Shown here one piece after another: positions 41,601 to 47,950 of a stretch of 64,000 nt of DNA; position 1 is the stretch's first letter, and each line of letters begins with the position of its first letter. This DNA comes from Siphonodentalium dalli. Its lineage: Eukaryota; Mollusca; Scaphopoda; Gadilida; Siphonodentaliidae. Both the position numbers and the translations under genes were made by a program. The notes under the pieces are model-generated. The model was not told the origin of the DNA. It did no database searches and saw only the letters and a list, made by a program, of their open reading frames with translations. The stretch spans positions 216,982,151 through 217,046,150 of the forward strand of contig CP136065.1 of assembly GCA_032622095.1 (NCBI GenBank). The letters are read 5' to 3'.

Positions 41601-44600
41601 AGCTAGATAAAGCCAAACATACTTTTACAGTATGATTCCAACTATTAAACTTAAATCTTTTTGTAAACTTAAATGTCTTATGTCAATATATATATAAATA
41701 TATAAATGTTTTGCATCTTGTTATGATATGAATTGGGACCTAAATTGAAAAAAAGTATAAAAAATTTTGGGCGCCTGGAGTTTGGGCCCCCAAACCGGTA
41801 AACGGTATGAAAAACGGCCTGGATATGTCCCTGATATAATACCATCGGGTTTATTGAATAATTATCAATGTTTTCCGAGTTTTGTACACTCAGTCGATCG
41901 ATAAACGGCTGAAAACCCATAGTAAATCAGCGACAACGGGAACATGCCTGCATCGTGTAATGGCGACCTAACTATTAGCTTAACATGTGAATTACCTTCC
42001 CTCTACCAGTCAGCGACTCAGCGTATTTATGAAAGAGGGATGATAACTCTAATTAAATTACTGATTTAAAACATGTGTACAGTAAATATAAATATAAATG
42101 TTTCGACCAACACATCCTTGGAAAGTCTTAGTGTCCCCATTAAGAAATATTTAATATGTGTACACAGCAAGGACTTGCATAAAGTTTAAAACAACTTGTC
42201 AATTTAATTCACCCCGAACTGTATTCAGTAAACTAATTGCGTAGGTGATGTAAAAACAGCATTCCACAATGACAACGCTGCCTGGTTGAACATGAAAGAT
42301 GCCGCCGACGTTATTCACACTTTCCCTGAACATCGTGATTAGAAATCACTTGGTGGCAGCGAGGGACCATGGGCAGTGGGCTGGCTGCCACTCAGTGATT
42401 GCTAATCATGTTGTTTACATTGTCGTCATGTGAGAGTGCAGTGAAGTGAAAAGAACTCACGCATGTTTTTTTATGTGTACCCATACCATGTATGGTACAC
42501 ATAATGCCGACGTCCGGATCAACCATCCGTCGTTCGTCCATCCGTCGTTCGTCCATCCGTCGTTCGTCCGTCTGTCCGTCCGTCTGTCCGTAGACACTTG
42601 CTATCCGATTCATTTACTTGAATATTTTTTATCGGATCTTGTTAAAATTTTATGTGCATGTTTATGATGACACACTCCTCACCTGTATAGTTTTTGGTAT
42701 CGATCGGTTTATCGGTTTAGAAATTATTAACACTTTGCATCCGCACATAGGCATGAGCTATCCGATGCTGTAACCAAAGTATTTTTTGTCCGATTGTTTT
42801 CATATTTGATATGTAGGTTTATAATGACACACCCCTCACCTGTATAGTTTTTGTTATCGATTGGTTGATCGGTTTAGAAAATAATTAACCCTGCACACAA
42901 ATGCTATCTGATGCATCTAAGTCAAACTGTTTTCTTCTGATATGCCTCATATTTCTTACCTAGGTTTTTCTTAGCACGTTTTTCATCTTTATGGTTTTTG
43001 GTATCGTTTAGTTAACCCTTTCTGCTCTTGTTTTTAAATAGAATTCATCCAAGCTGTGTTGACTTAAATATTTGGTACATATGGTCCTCACCCCGAAATA
43101 CAGATCAGGTTCAAATTTGAGTTTGATCTGGTATATTTTAACAGAGTTATGGCCATTTAAAATTCAAGTAGCTGATAATCTAATTAATGCCTGCAGGCAC
43201 TGTTAGCTAAGAAGAGGAGATCTTATTACACAGCCAGTGTCTTATTGGAAATGAGTTTTGTTTACCTTGACATTAGGTAAATACCATGGCTCACAGAGTA
43301 AAATCTCAGTGATAGTGCATGGTTCTCTCCTGTATGGACCAGAACACCTGATCAAACAAATCTCTCAACACTAATAAAATTTCTCTCCTGACTCTCAGAC
43401 TCTATCACACACAGTGTGCTAGCATCTCTAAAAAATTGACAAGACCATGATTGATGACTCTCTGGTCCATTCTGTGTTCTGTACAAAATTAATTTAACCC
43501 CTTTGTTGAAACAGGTTCATGACATTAGAGACTGACTTATTGTATGGGTTTCTAAATCCAATGACATGCTTTTTATAGACTTTTTGTGTTTATCAGTTCA
43601 TTATTTTGGGTAAGATTAACCCCATTCTATCCGATTTTATGACTCAAATATTTCCATTGATTATGTTTATAGTTCTTGGCATAGTTTATGATAACACACC
43701 CCTAACCTGCACAGTGAGGGTCATTTAGTTTATTTGCTCAAAAATATTAACATCCTCCACCAATCCTGTTGACACAATGTGATAACTAAATATTTTTCAA
43801 TTGATCACTATATAAATAATTGCATCCATGTTAATGATGAAACATGCATTCTTCACCTGTATAAATTTTGGTATCGATTGAATGATTTTGATAATATATT
43901 AACAGTAACTTCAATTATATTTCCGCTGTTAGGTACATTATATCTTTCCAATGATCAGCTTAGAAGAAAATTAACCCACCCCATTCCATAGTCATACACT
44001 ATGCTATTCAATGTAATGAATCTAATATTTTCAATCTGACCAATCTCATATCCTACCTCTAGCTATCTGAAAATTCTGCATAAAATCATTTTATATCCAA
44101 TCATTATCAATCATTTTATATCCAGGTCTATACATCCCTCACTTGTATAGTTGGTCAGGTATTGATTAGTTTTTGAATCGGGAACTATTAACTCTTTTGT
44201 CCCATCTAAATGATCCCAAGAATTTTTAATATGCAGCTAACACAAAACATAATAAAAAAAATAACAATATTAAAAAAAATCATATGTTATGTCTCACATT
44301 CCAGTGTAATAAGCAAATAACTAACTATTTTGTCTTTAACTGCTATGGTGCTTCTCTCTGACTATGGATTGAGCTTAATTAGCTTTATCACTCTATAAGA
44401 CATATCTGTGTTGAAGTGACTTGATATGTTAATGAAATGGAATGCCACATCCGTGTTCCTATTCTGTTTATGTGAGCAAGGTGCCCAATAAGTCTGATTC
44501 CACTTGTGACCTTAATAGTAAGGTGTCAATTATTGAAACTTTTGCACTCGTGAAAAGGTTGGTGTAAGGATTTAATAAAATAGCTAATCGGTATCGCCAA

Positions 44601-46338
44601 GGTATGGGTTAAACATCTGCCGATCGTGATCGGCCTCTCGTTTTAAATATGTCTTTGATGAGCGGTGATCACCCGTGTTGTCTCTTCATTGTGGTAGTAC
44701 CGTACTGGTAGCTCAATATGGGAATGATAACACAGACACATTGATTTGGTATTATTTTATTTTATTTATTGAATTACAACTAGATACCTATCCATCCTTG
44801 GGTGTTTCATTACCGTTTTTCCGTCGAAGTTTGGTGGATGGCTTGAATTCTTCCGTTGTTATCTGTGAATTTTCAACTTACCTGAGGCTGAGAAATGGAC
44901 CTCAATGGGCTGGGATTTTACTCCATCTTTGAGTTACCTGTGTTTAAGTTGCGTTATACACCGACAATTATGGTATTATTACTATTTACTTGTGTGTAAC
45001 AGTGATTAATTGAATTTTTCTAAAACATGGAAAATTCCCAATTTTGGTCTGTAAAGTCACCTTTTTCCCAATTCGAATGGACCCGGACCCATTCCCAAAA
45101 TAGGCAGAAAAATCCCTGTGTCCACTATTTTTCCTACTCTGACCTGTGTTTGTCCTCCGACTATCTGTATCCGATTACAGGGCATGTTATTGTATGAAGC
45201 AGAGAATATAGAAGCCATGCAACCTTTGTGTACAGTACTGCTTTAACCCTTTCAGTGCCAAGTCCGATTTTTTTTATCAAACCATATATCCTGTGCCAAT
45301 GCATTCTCTTATATATGCGAGTCGACCATAGGTCGCCTCGCATTTATAAGAGAATGCATTGGCCTAACAATTTTTCATCATTTGTTATTATTTTTTACAA
45401 TTTTTTACAATTTTAATAATTTTTTCTTATACATGTATTCTTTAACAGACTTATTTTGTAGGTTTAGTGCCAGGGAATCTTACGTTTTTCATGGGCATCA
45501 AAATTATTACTATGAATACTTGGTGATAGTTTTGAGTTATAACACGCCCCTAAGGTTTTATCCAGTTTGTTTTTAAATTCGCTATAGCATGCTTAAAGGT
45601 ACTCAACCCGTAAAGAGGGTCCCCATCTCAACAGATTCCAACAACAACAATCCGATCAGAGGGTCCTATATTACTATTTCTTTGGCTTTGGGGGTAAAAA
45701 ATATTTGATTCGAGTCGAGGAACCCATCAAACAAAGCTCAGAGTTATTAGATATTGATTTTTCAAATTTGTTATGTTCTCGAGATGCGTACTAATAACTG
45801 CCGTAATCTGCTCTTGATGTGTACTCCAAATCTATTCAAACAGACAAGGATGAATAACTCTAAAATCAAGTGGTAATTTTAACGCAATTTTGACTGAGTT
45901 CTGGGCCAGATAGTATTCCCGATAATGAAAAATAATAGATTTCTAAAATCGATATCTAACAAATCTGAGCTTTGATGGGTGACTTCCTCGACTCGAATCA
46001 AATATTTTTGACCCCCGAAGCCATTGAAATAGTAATTGAGAGGAGTTTTATCGGGTTGAGTACCTTTAAGCATACCCAAAAAAAAATCTAAAAAAAATAA
46101 AAACGTAAATTAGGGCCGATGAGATCGGCCCCTGGCACTGAAAGGGTTAAATTATATTTTATGTTGTTGTAGTAACTGGATGTCTGGAACCCTGAATGTA
46201 TCTAAATACATGTAGGATAAATCTTGTATTTTATTTGCAGGTTTCATGATATTTGTACGCGGCGCTGTGCAATATGTTAGAATCAAATACGAATGGCAGA
46301 GACTCTCTGGATTCTATCGACGACTTTCACCAATATAA
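8648..46338 (+). CDS. NDFIP1: NEDD4-family-interacting protein (NDFIP1/2 orthologue), complete, 7 exons
   Basis: Exons 8648-8662, 18866-18980, 25277-25416, 28801-28864, 29877-30001, 35255-35321 and 46241-46338 join to 624 nt, that is 207 codons plus TAA (human NDFIP1 is about 221 aa). All junctions obey GT..AG and the phases match. The product has PPAY at residues 26-29, LPSY at 52-55 and LPTY at 61-64, then an acidic/KQE-rich linker. Three hydrophobic segments follow, about 105-128 (with FNWIGF), 134-152 and 168-186. Vertebrate NDFIPs are Golgi/endosome membrane adaptors: their PY motifs bind WW domains of NEDD4-family E3 ligases, activate them and recruit substrates. The signature stretches ATTLPTYDEAER, FVFNWIGF and GLGLSIVKW match NDFIPs closely. 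Only the start is uncertain: in-frame ATGs lie at 8549 and 8504. The introns are large and full of MITEs. Confidence 0.94.
8930..9110. repeat. Dispersed 'CATAACTCCGT' monomer
   Basis: This carries the monomer with 'AAAAAGGGACATAACTCCAT' followed by 'CATCGGACCGTGATCATTTT'. More units lie at 10425-11165 and 12105-12260. It lies in NDFIP intron 1. Confidence 0.55.
9370..10130. repeat. Degenerate tandem repeat, about 165-bp period
   Basis: Five imperfect units at about 9385, 9545, 9690, 9870 and 10025 share 'TGCTAGGATTTTGCAGTTTT', then 'CAGGTTCAGATTTCAAAAT', then 'GGGATCCTGGTCCCTC'. Non-coding, in NDFIP intron 1. It looks like an old minisatellite-like expansion. Confidence 0.7.
10425..11165. 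repeat. Tandem and dispersed 'GGGCCATAACTCCGT' monomers
   Basis: Units with 'AAGTCGAAAAAGGGCCATAA', then 'TCGGATCAAACCCATATTCG', then 'GAGAAACTCATA' occur at about 10425, 10895, 11040 and again at 12130. At 10513-10640 a solo end of the element at 62027-62544 is embedded ('CTGGTCAAGTGGTCCTTCTA'). No gene is present. Confidence 0.6.
11170..14420. other. NDFIP intron 1 interior, mostly unique AT-rich DNA
   Basis: No exon could be supported here. Minor contents are a CATAACT-type monomer at 12105-12260, a TA microsatellite at about 12442-12463 and a short GACGTTAAT/ATTAACGTC inverted repeat at about 13620-13660. The open frame at 12482-12832 shows no recognisable protein and no splice context. 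Confidence 0.4.
14423..14713. repeat. GC-patterned foldback element ('ACCGCGGTAT')
   Basis: The ends AAAGTAATTGACCA and TGGTCAATTACTTTGA form an inverted repeat around many copies of 'ACCGCGGTATC' and 'GGTATCACCCCG'. Related GC-rich DNA lies at 37910-38110 and more distantly at 27235-27310. Next to it, 14868-14990 is a fragment of the 'GTTAGCGGAAACAAAC' repeat also seen at 21370-21450 and 22600-22710. Confidence 0.6.
15072..16506. mobile_element. DNA transposon with BED-finger ORF, 5-bp direct duplication
   Basis: The element runs from CAGGGTTCCCGCGGG to GCAGAAACCCTG and is flanked on both sides by TCACT (15067-15071 and 16507-16511). Both subterminal regions carry several 'CCTTGAAAACCCTTGAAT' motifs. 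The interior holds a zinc-finger ORF (15518-15838) but no full transposase. The CAGGG ends and BED finger suggest a hAT-type element; a 5-bp duplication is unusual for classical hAT (8 bp). Related fragments lie at 19185-19330 and 20437-20550. Confidence 0.7.
15518..15838 (+). pseudogene. Transposon-derived BED-like zinc-finger fragment (106 codons)
   Basis: This open frame starts MTGGKCKFNNKWLSN, then has the pattern C-x2-C (CLFCQTNI) and H-x4-H (SHTKSDKH). That is the C2H2 BED/U1-like finger found at the N-terminus of hAT-type transposases and host genes derived from them. 'KFNxxWL' and 'MGEHAIKSHTKSDKHKKA' are characteristic. The frame ends after a Q/S/T-rich tail and no catalytic domain follows, so it is probably an internally deleted element rather than a host gene. 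It could be an exon of a spliced transposase. Confidence 0.55.
16639..16995. mobile_element. MITE with 'AGGCCAAAGAAAA' ends
   Basis: The left end TAAGGCCAAAGAAAACAAAT, followed by GGTTTGGGTT, pairs with AACCCAAACC at the right end, which finishes in ATTTAATTTTCTTCGGCCTA. The interior is non-coding and AT-rich. From 17000 to 17800 I see nothing but AT-rich intron. Confidence 0.65.
17813..17944. repeat. 22-bp tandem repeat, six units
   Basis: The unit starts AATTTATAATAACAAACA and ends GGCT. It is repeated six times head to tail with a single G-to-A change in unit four. This is a recent minisatellite in NDFIP intron 1. Confidence 0.95.
18194..18352. mobile_element. Foldback MITE (about 159 bp)
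   Basis: The arms GAGTAATCAATTAGTTCC and GGAACCAATTGATTACTC continue inward (GTGAGAGATG...CGTCTCTCGCC) to a GTGCGCCCACGCGCAC centre. Imperfect palindrome, non-coding, about 510 bp before NDFIP exon 2. Confidence 0.75.
18866..18980 (+). CDS. NDFIP1: NDFIP exon 2 (PPxY motif)
   Basis: Preceded by the acceptor ATTTACATTACAG and followed by the donor GTGTGT. It starts in phase 0 and ends with one base of a split codon. It encodes LPSDEENVAAEPVD, an acidic stretch, then VMVIPPPAYQEAVG carrying PPAY, the class I WW-binding motif expected in NDFIPs. Confidence 0.9.
19180..20550. repeat. Repeat fragments in NDFIP intron 2
   Basis: Fragments at 19185-19330 and 20437-20550 match the 'CCTTGAAAACCCTTGAAT' ends of the 15072-16506 element. 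A half copy of the 50542-50752 foldback lies at 19577-19690 ('GAGAGCTTTCCGATGCATGG'...'GGGCATTACTGTA'). The rest is unrecognised. Confidence 0.6.
20834..22742. mobile_element. hAT-like non-autonomous element, 8-bp target duplication
   Basis: The ends CAGGGTCCGCGCTGG and CAGCGCGAACCCTG are flanked on both sides by ATTAGAGC (20826-20833 and 22743-22750). Subterminal DNA repeats 'TTTTGCCAAATGAAAATATT'. The interior, about 21780-22590, is also found at 40958-41754, so a shared or nested segment is present. No transposase frame was seen. Confidence 0.82.
23040..23760. repeat. Tandem monomers of about 150 bp, plus orientation
   Basis: Successive units share 'TTTTACCAGAGTT', 'GCCCTTGTTTGACTTGG' and 'GAACATTTCAGCTTG', with 'GGAAAGGATA' between. 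The same family runs in reverse at 58080-59100. Short open frames here (for example 23034-23267) are repeat reading frames. Confidence 0.65.
24060..24215. repeat. Two diverged hairpins of the 'ATATATGCGAG' family
   Basis: Hairpins at about 24075-24135 ('ATATATGCGAGTCTCCC'...'GGGAGCCTCGCATATAT') and 24163-24215 resemble the hairpin pairs in the TTAA elements at 28367, 35800 and 58578, but the loop sequences differ. Probably a sister family. Confidence 0.6.
24365..24775. repeat. Dispersed repeat with 'TTGTCCGTCGTCCGTCCGT' end
   Basis: This contains 'TGCGATTATGATGTCTGTC', 'GGTGGAGTTATCCTCCTTTT' and the terminal 'CCTTAGTCCCATTGGGACAG'. The same unit is at 56170-56935 (with internal repetition) and in reverse at 61020-61365. 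Confidence 0.75.
24947..25036. repeat. Tigger/mariner-type foldback end
   Basis: 'AAACCGAACACCTCTC' and its near reverse complement 'GTGTTCGGTTTGGAGAGG' lead into TTTTACTGTA, the reverse of the common TACAGTAAAA transposon end. Truncated copy, about 240 bp before NDFIP exon 3. Confidence 0.55.
25277..25416 (+). CDS. NDFIP1: NDFIP exon 3 (two LPxY motifs, charged linker)
   Basis: Acceptor TTGTATTTGCAG; donor GTTAGC after GAGAGG. The first two bases complete a Val codon and it ends in phase 0. It encodes GKLPSYETATTLPTYDEAER, nearly the 'PPSYNVATTLPSYDEAER' segment of vertebrate NDFIP1, followed by SKQEEAEKKQQEQRESPDPE. The second PY motif is LPSY rather than PPSY. Confidence 0.95.
25466..25680. 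repeat. MITE fragments: one hairpin plus one half foldback
   Basis: 25481-25548 is a single shortened hairpin of the 'AGAATGAGGTCCCCAGAGGG' family. 25566-25680 is a half copy of the TA-flanked foldback at 50542-50752. Both lie within 270 bp downstream of NDFIP exon 3. Confidence 0.7.
25830..26747. mobile_element. 918-bp element, about 100-bp terminal inverted repeats, 9-bp duplication
   Basis: The left arm begins TAGTCCAAGTCTTCTCGTAC and the right arm is its reverse complement. The arms match for about 100 bp with few changes. CATCTTAAT flanks both ends (25821-25829 and 26748-26756). Long inverted repeats with a 9-bp duplication are typical of Mutator-like (MULE) elements, so this is probably a non-autonomous MULE. 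No transposase frame was seen. Confidence 0.85.
26757..27522. other. NDFIP intron 3 stretch, no gene
   Basis: Mostly unique DNA. About 27200-27340 is related to 37870-38110 ('CAGCTATGCTCT', 'AACGAGGTTGTAGGCCGGTA'). Confidence 0.4.
27523..27568. repeat. Minimal 46-bp palindrome derived from a TA-flanked foldback
   Basis: TACAGTAATGCCCTAAGGAG, a few bases of ATCGACTCC-type sequence, then TACTTAGGGCATTACTGTA. Both ends of the 50542-50752 family are kept and the whole interior is missing. Confidence 0.8.
27569..28366. other. NDFIP intron 3 stretch, no supported gene
   Basis: The open frame 27918-28196 (92 codons) has no family I recognise and no flanking splice signals, so it is not annotated. 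No repeat was recognised. Confidence 0.35.
28367..28754. mobile_element. TTAA-flanked piggyBac-like MITE with two opposed hairpins (copy 1)
   Basis: TTAA plus CCCTTTACCCAACA at the left and TGTTGGGTAAAGGG plus TTAA at the right. Inside are two near-perfect hairpins, 28397-28465 and 28536-28600, in opposite orientation and separated by an AT-rich spacer. The second hairpin has a 2-bp deletion in its arm. The element ends 46 bp before NDFIP exon 4. Sister copies lie at 35800-36187 and 58578-58966. TTAA flanks and CCCTTT ends are piggyBac-like. Confidence 0.9.
28801..28864 (+). CDS. NDFIP1: NDFIP exon 4 (start of first membrane segment)
   Basis: Acceptor TTTTAACTTTTACAG; donor GTGAGT. It encodes ITDQVSKIEIGTDSIFLCTFI and ends with one base of a split Leu codon. 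It aligns with 'ADQLRIGNDGIFMLTFF' of vertebrate NDFIP1. Confidence 0.93.
29496..29818. mobile_element. MITE with CTGTGTTCTCAGGCA ends
   Basis: The left end CTGTGTTCTCAGGCA and right end TGCCTGAGAACACAG are perfect inverted repeats of 15 bp around an AT-rich non-coding interior of about 290 bp. It stops 58 bp before NDFIP exon 5. No clear target duplication. Confidence 0.75.
29877..30001 (+). CDS. NDFIP1: NDFIP exon 5 (first and second membrane segments)
   Basis: Acceptor TTTCATTGCAG; donor GTTAGC. The first two bases complete Leu and it ends in phase 0 at AAG. It encodes SFVFNWIGFLASLCLCYS, then VAGRCGALSGLGLSIVKW. This is the most conserved block of the NDFIP family (vertebrate 'LFNWIGFFLSFC', 'AGRYGAISGFGLSLIKW'). 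Confidence 0.97.
30106..33022 (-). mobile_element. Tigger (pogo-type) DNA transposon, decayed
   Basis: The ends CAGTGAAACCTGTTATG and (reverse) CAGTGAAAACTGTAATC face each other and are flanked by TA (30104-30105 and 33023-33024). Subterminal motifs such as 'GACAGGTGGTC' recur in both ends. Size 2.9 kb. It carries a broken transposase on the minus strand and lies antisense in NDFIP intron 5. Confidence 0.88.
30990..32380 (-). pseudogene. Tigger transposase (CENP-B HTH plus DDE domain), inactivated
   Basis: Reading the minus strand, an N-terminal CENP-B/psq-type helix-turn-helix region is visible (LDRSEHGDSSRKIAIDFGV). Then come KASLQMNHDDFTASNGWLES, the DDE-core motif DIFNADETGLFY, and NTTSKLQPCDAGIIQ near the C-terminal third. 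These are hallmarks of Tigger/TIGD proteins. ADETGLFY is directly followed by TGA (a CGA-to-TGA change would explain it). There is an in-frame stop near 32205 between the HTH and core, and a further break near 31600. It is not expected to give active enzyme. Confidence 0.88.
33280..33770. repeat. Tandem dispersed monomers in NDFIP intron 5
   Basis: Three units share 'AACTTGAACAAACGTCAACC', 'AATTTCATTCATATTTG' and 'ACAATATCTCGG'. One further unit is at 35630-35765 and reverse units at 3165-3440. Confidence 0.65.
33775..34750. mobile_element. Two-hairpin MITE with a secondary insertion
   Basis: 33775-33960 matches the central spacer of the element at 3772-4222 and 33980-34050 its second hairpin. 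Just after 'CACCCTCTGGGG' the sequence changes to a block with 'GTCACGATTATTGATTTTGA' and 'AATCGATTATCGGC' near its ends (34050-34725). 'CACACTAAACTCAGGCTTGT' then resumes the MITE end. So about 680 bp was inserted or substituted. Confidence 0.6.
34792..35227. mobile_element. TTAA-flanked MITE, 'TTTCAGTGCCA' family, one hairpin (copy D)
   Basis: The right end TGGCACTGAAGGG plus TTAA and left end TTAA plus CCCTTATAATTTATGG enclose one near-perfect hairpin (35109-35175) of the 'ATATATGCGAG' type. It contains the intact site GTATGCTTAAGCATGC at 34877-34888, which is the empty version of the insertion at 45593-46069. It ends 27 bp before NDFIP exon 6. Confidence 0.82.
35255..35321 (+). CDS. NDFIP1: NDFIP exon 6 (loop and start of third membrane segment)
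   Basis: Acceptor CTTACTTCTTTTCAG; donor GTGAGT. It encodes HNDWATNIASGDSFLWWLLIIC plus one base of a split Gly. SFLWWLLIIC aligns with 'QYWLWWVFLVLG' of vertebrates; the preceding lumenal loop is divergent. Confidence 0.93.
35800..36187. mobile_element. TTAA-flanked two-hairpin MITE (copy 2)
   Basis: TTAA plus CCCTTTACCCAACA at the left and GGGTAAAGGG plus TTAA at the right (388 bp). Hairpins at 35941-36009 and 36090-36158 are in opposite orientations. The left third shares 'AAAGCTTCAACAG' and 'CATTGGAACCGGCTC' with the copy at 58578. The other two copies carry the opposite end of this segment in reverse, so the element exists in both orientations in the window. Confidence 0.92.
36297..37530. 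repeat. Two direct copies of a repeat of about 400 bp, preceded by a tandem duplication
   Basis: 36432-36830 and 37090-37530 share 'ATAGAAAAATAA', 'AGGTTATCTTAAAATCAAA', 'ATTAATAATT' and 'TGTACAAAAA', and run in the same direction with clear divergence. 36297-36383 is a tandem duplication of 'ATAGGTTTAGTATGTATG'. Non-coding, NDFIP intron 6. Confidence 0.65.
37531..38907. other. NDFIP intron 6 stretch without a recognised gene
   Basis: A GC-rich patch at 37910-38110 ('ACCGCGGTGATATCACC', 'GGTTACCGCAGGTCACCGCG') resembles the 14423-14713 repeat. The open frame 38698-38910 has no family resemblance and is cut by the element that follows. Confidence 0.4.
38908..39817. mobile_element. hAT-type non-autonomous element, 8-bp target duplication
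   Basis: The left end TAGGGTTGAAACGATTA and right end TAATCGTTTCAACACTA form inverted repeats, with inner 'CGACTAGTCG' palindromes. GTTCTCGG flanks both sides (38900-38907 and 39818-39825), so the excised site reads GTAGTTCTCGGTGGGTC. No transposase frame. Confidence 0.88.
39826..40830. other. Unique intronic DNA, no gene seen
   Basis: Open frames at 40025-40279 and, on the other strand, 40187-40519 overlap each other. Neither has a recognised domain or splice context. No repeat family was identified. Confidence 0.35.
40836..45118. mobile_element. 4.3-kb composite element with CAGGGATTTTT ends, 5-bp duplication
   Basis: CAGGGATTTTT at the left, AAAAATCCCTG at the right, TGTCC on both flanks (40831-40835 and 45119-45123). 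The subterminal DNA on both sides repeats 'TTCCCAATT' motifs. Inside, 40958-41754 is shared with 21780-22590. A 15-bp minisatellite 'CGTCCATCCGTCGTT' lies at 42523-42600, and 42600-44200 holds degenerate monomers around 'CCTGTATAGTTTTTGGTATC'. No transposase frame was seen. The ends resemble those of 15072-16506, which also has a 5-bp duplication. Confidence 0.65.
45243..46150. mobile_element. TTAA-flanked MITE, 'TTTCAGTGCCA' family, with a nested MITE (copy E)
   Basis: TTAA plus CCCTTTCAGTGCCA at the left and TGGCACTGAAAGGG plus TTAA at the right. One hairpin lies at 45295-45363, with a T in place of A in one arm (CATTTATAAG). The element is split by the nested element at 45593-46069 and ends 90 bp before NDFIP exon 7. 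Confidence 0.88.
45593..46069. mobile_element. Nested TTAA-flanked MITE, 'AGGTACTCAA' family
   Basis: TTAA-AGGTACTCAACCCG at the left and CGGGTTGAGTACCT-TTAA at the right. Flanks read GCTATAGCATGC and GCATACCCAA, which join across a single TTAA in the uninterrupted relative at 34877-34888. This fixes both boundaries and shows duplication of TTAA. Confidence 0.92.
46241..46338 (+). CDS. NDFIP1: NDFIP exon 7 (end of third membrane segment, C-terminus, stop)
   Basis: Acceptor TTTTATTTGCAG. The first two bases complete Gly. It encodes FMIFVRGAVQYVRIKYEW, then QRLSGFYRRLSPI and TAA (46336-46338). It aligns with 'GFLLFLRGFINYAKVRKM' of vertebrates; the tail is basic and shorter. The 3' UTR presumably continues past 46338; its end could not be fixed. 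Confidence 0.95.
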
Positions 46339-46591
46339 ACCTTTCTGCTTTACAATGTGACACCAGCGGTACCAACACACTGGTATAGAATGAAAACTGT
46401 GACAGGCAGATTGAATTATTTTGATCACAAAAAGTGTAAAATATTAACAATTGATAATGGTATATCCTCAATCTTTCCTACCATTTCTCTGTTGTTTGTT
46501 TTGACAATGTAGTCAGAATGTTAAGAAAATAGCATTAATAATTATCCATTTTGTGGTGATGGGTCTGATTTGAATATTTGCACTCAAGCCT

Positions 46592-46695
46592 TGAAATAGT
46601 GTGTCTGTCATTTGCAGAATGAGGGCTAGCATCACCAAATTCACCCTCTGGGGACCTCATTCTGCAAATGACAGACACACTATTTCAAGGCTTGG
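46592..46695. repeat. Near-perfect foldback of the 'CAAGCCTTGAAATAG' family
   Basis: CAAGCCTTGAAATAGTGTGT...ACACACTATTTCAAGGCTTG with 'GTCATTTGCAGAATGAGG' in both arms and a short centre that has lost one hairpin arm. Probably inside the NDFIP 3' UTR or just after it. Confidence 0.85.
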
Positions 46696-47264
46696 AACTC
46701 TTTCAACATTTTTTGTACTCACATGTCAAAGAGTTCAAAAATTTGGAGATGCACACTGGTTTTTCATGGAAATTTAGTTTATATCTATAATTGTGTACAA
46801 ACATTGTGATTAGAGTATATTACTTAGAACTCTATTGTATCATCTTAAGAAAAATCCAGGCAATAGTGTATTTGAGTAATTAAAGCAATTGACTATATTA
46901 TACTAAATCCTGTACAGAAATTGGTCAACTGACAATTGGATGACCCGTTTCATAACCCAATAACACAGACTGTAACTTGAACATGATGTCACAAATTACC
47001 TAATCTGACCTAATCACTAAAAGCGGTCATCAGAATAATTTGGCTTGCTTTTCAAAGTTCAGTTAATTGCATCTGGAGCAAGTTATTTATATATCGATCA
47101 CGTTATCGTTGCTAAGTGCTTGGAAATCTTATATTGGGCTGACTTAAATGTGCTGCGTGGTCTCAACTTTTTCGGTAGATTTTGTGGAAAAAATAAGAAT
47201 ACACTCAGCTTTTTTTTTATGGGAATAAATCATCAAAAAGCTATATGAATATAAGAAATAAATG

Positions 47265-47397
47265 TAGTGGGTGTGTGTGTTATTGGGGGATAGGGTGTTG
47301 TGGTTGTTTGGGGCCCATTTAGTGAGAACCACTTCGCTGTTCACACAATGTGCCCCAAACGATCACAGCACGCTATCCCCCAATAACACACACCCAT
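47265..47397. repeat. Foldback repeat, about 130 bp
   Basis: The arms GGTGTGTGTGTTATTGGGGG and CCCCCAATAACACACACCC are followed inward by ATAGGGTGTTGTGG / CCACAGCACGCTAT-like pairing and TTTGGGGCCC / TGCCCCAAAC. Non-coding. Confidence 0.75.
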
Positions 47398-47950
47398 TAA
47401 TTTATGAAATATCCTCATTTCCTCAAAATTTCATACTTTTATAATATCTTTAAAGGTTACTCCAGGATTTAATGTCTTAATGGGTCAAATTCAGTATTAT
47501 ACTTCATTGGAAAGTTTATTCTAAATAGACCCATAATGCGATGTCTCTGGACTAGAGAGGTGGTGATGGGTTGTAAACAAAAATTCCAAGCCGTTGATGA
47601 CACCCAATGTTACCGTCAATCCAGTGCAATACCTTATATCATTTTGACCACTCAGACTTTTAAACTAGGCATGTCCCTTTAATAAACTAAGACATGATCA
47701 GATGACCTCAAAACACTGTCTTGGCAGACATGATCAACCAAATTGTGGCTCTCATGAGTGTAGGTACCCAGTACTAGTATCTCAACACATTTGTAAATTA
47801 AAGGTACAAGCTGGTGGCTCGTCCAATCTTATTTGTAAAATTATACAAAAAAATTCGTCAAGAATATGAAATTCTAGATTATTCTATATTATACATATAT
47901 GTTCAGTAAAAGGCTGTGATTGTAGATGTTAATTGTTCTCTTCATTAAAG

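Noticed and set aside
42392-42667. Open frames with repeated 'HPSFV' or 'DERRM' peptides
   Set aside because: Translations of the 15-bp minisatellite CGTCCATCCGTCGTT, not a protein-coding gene.
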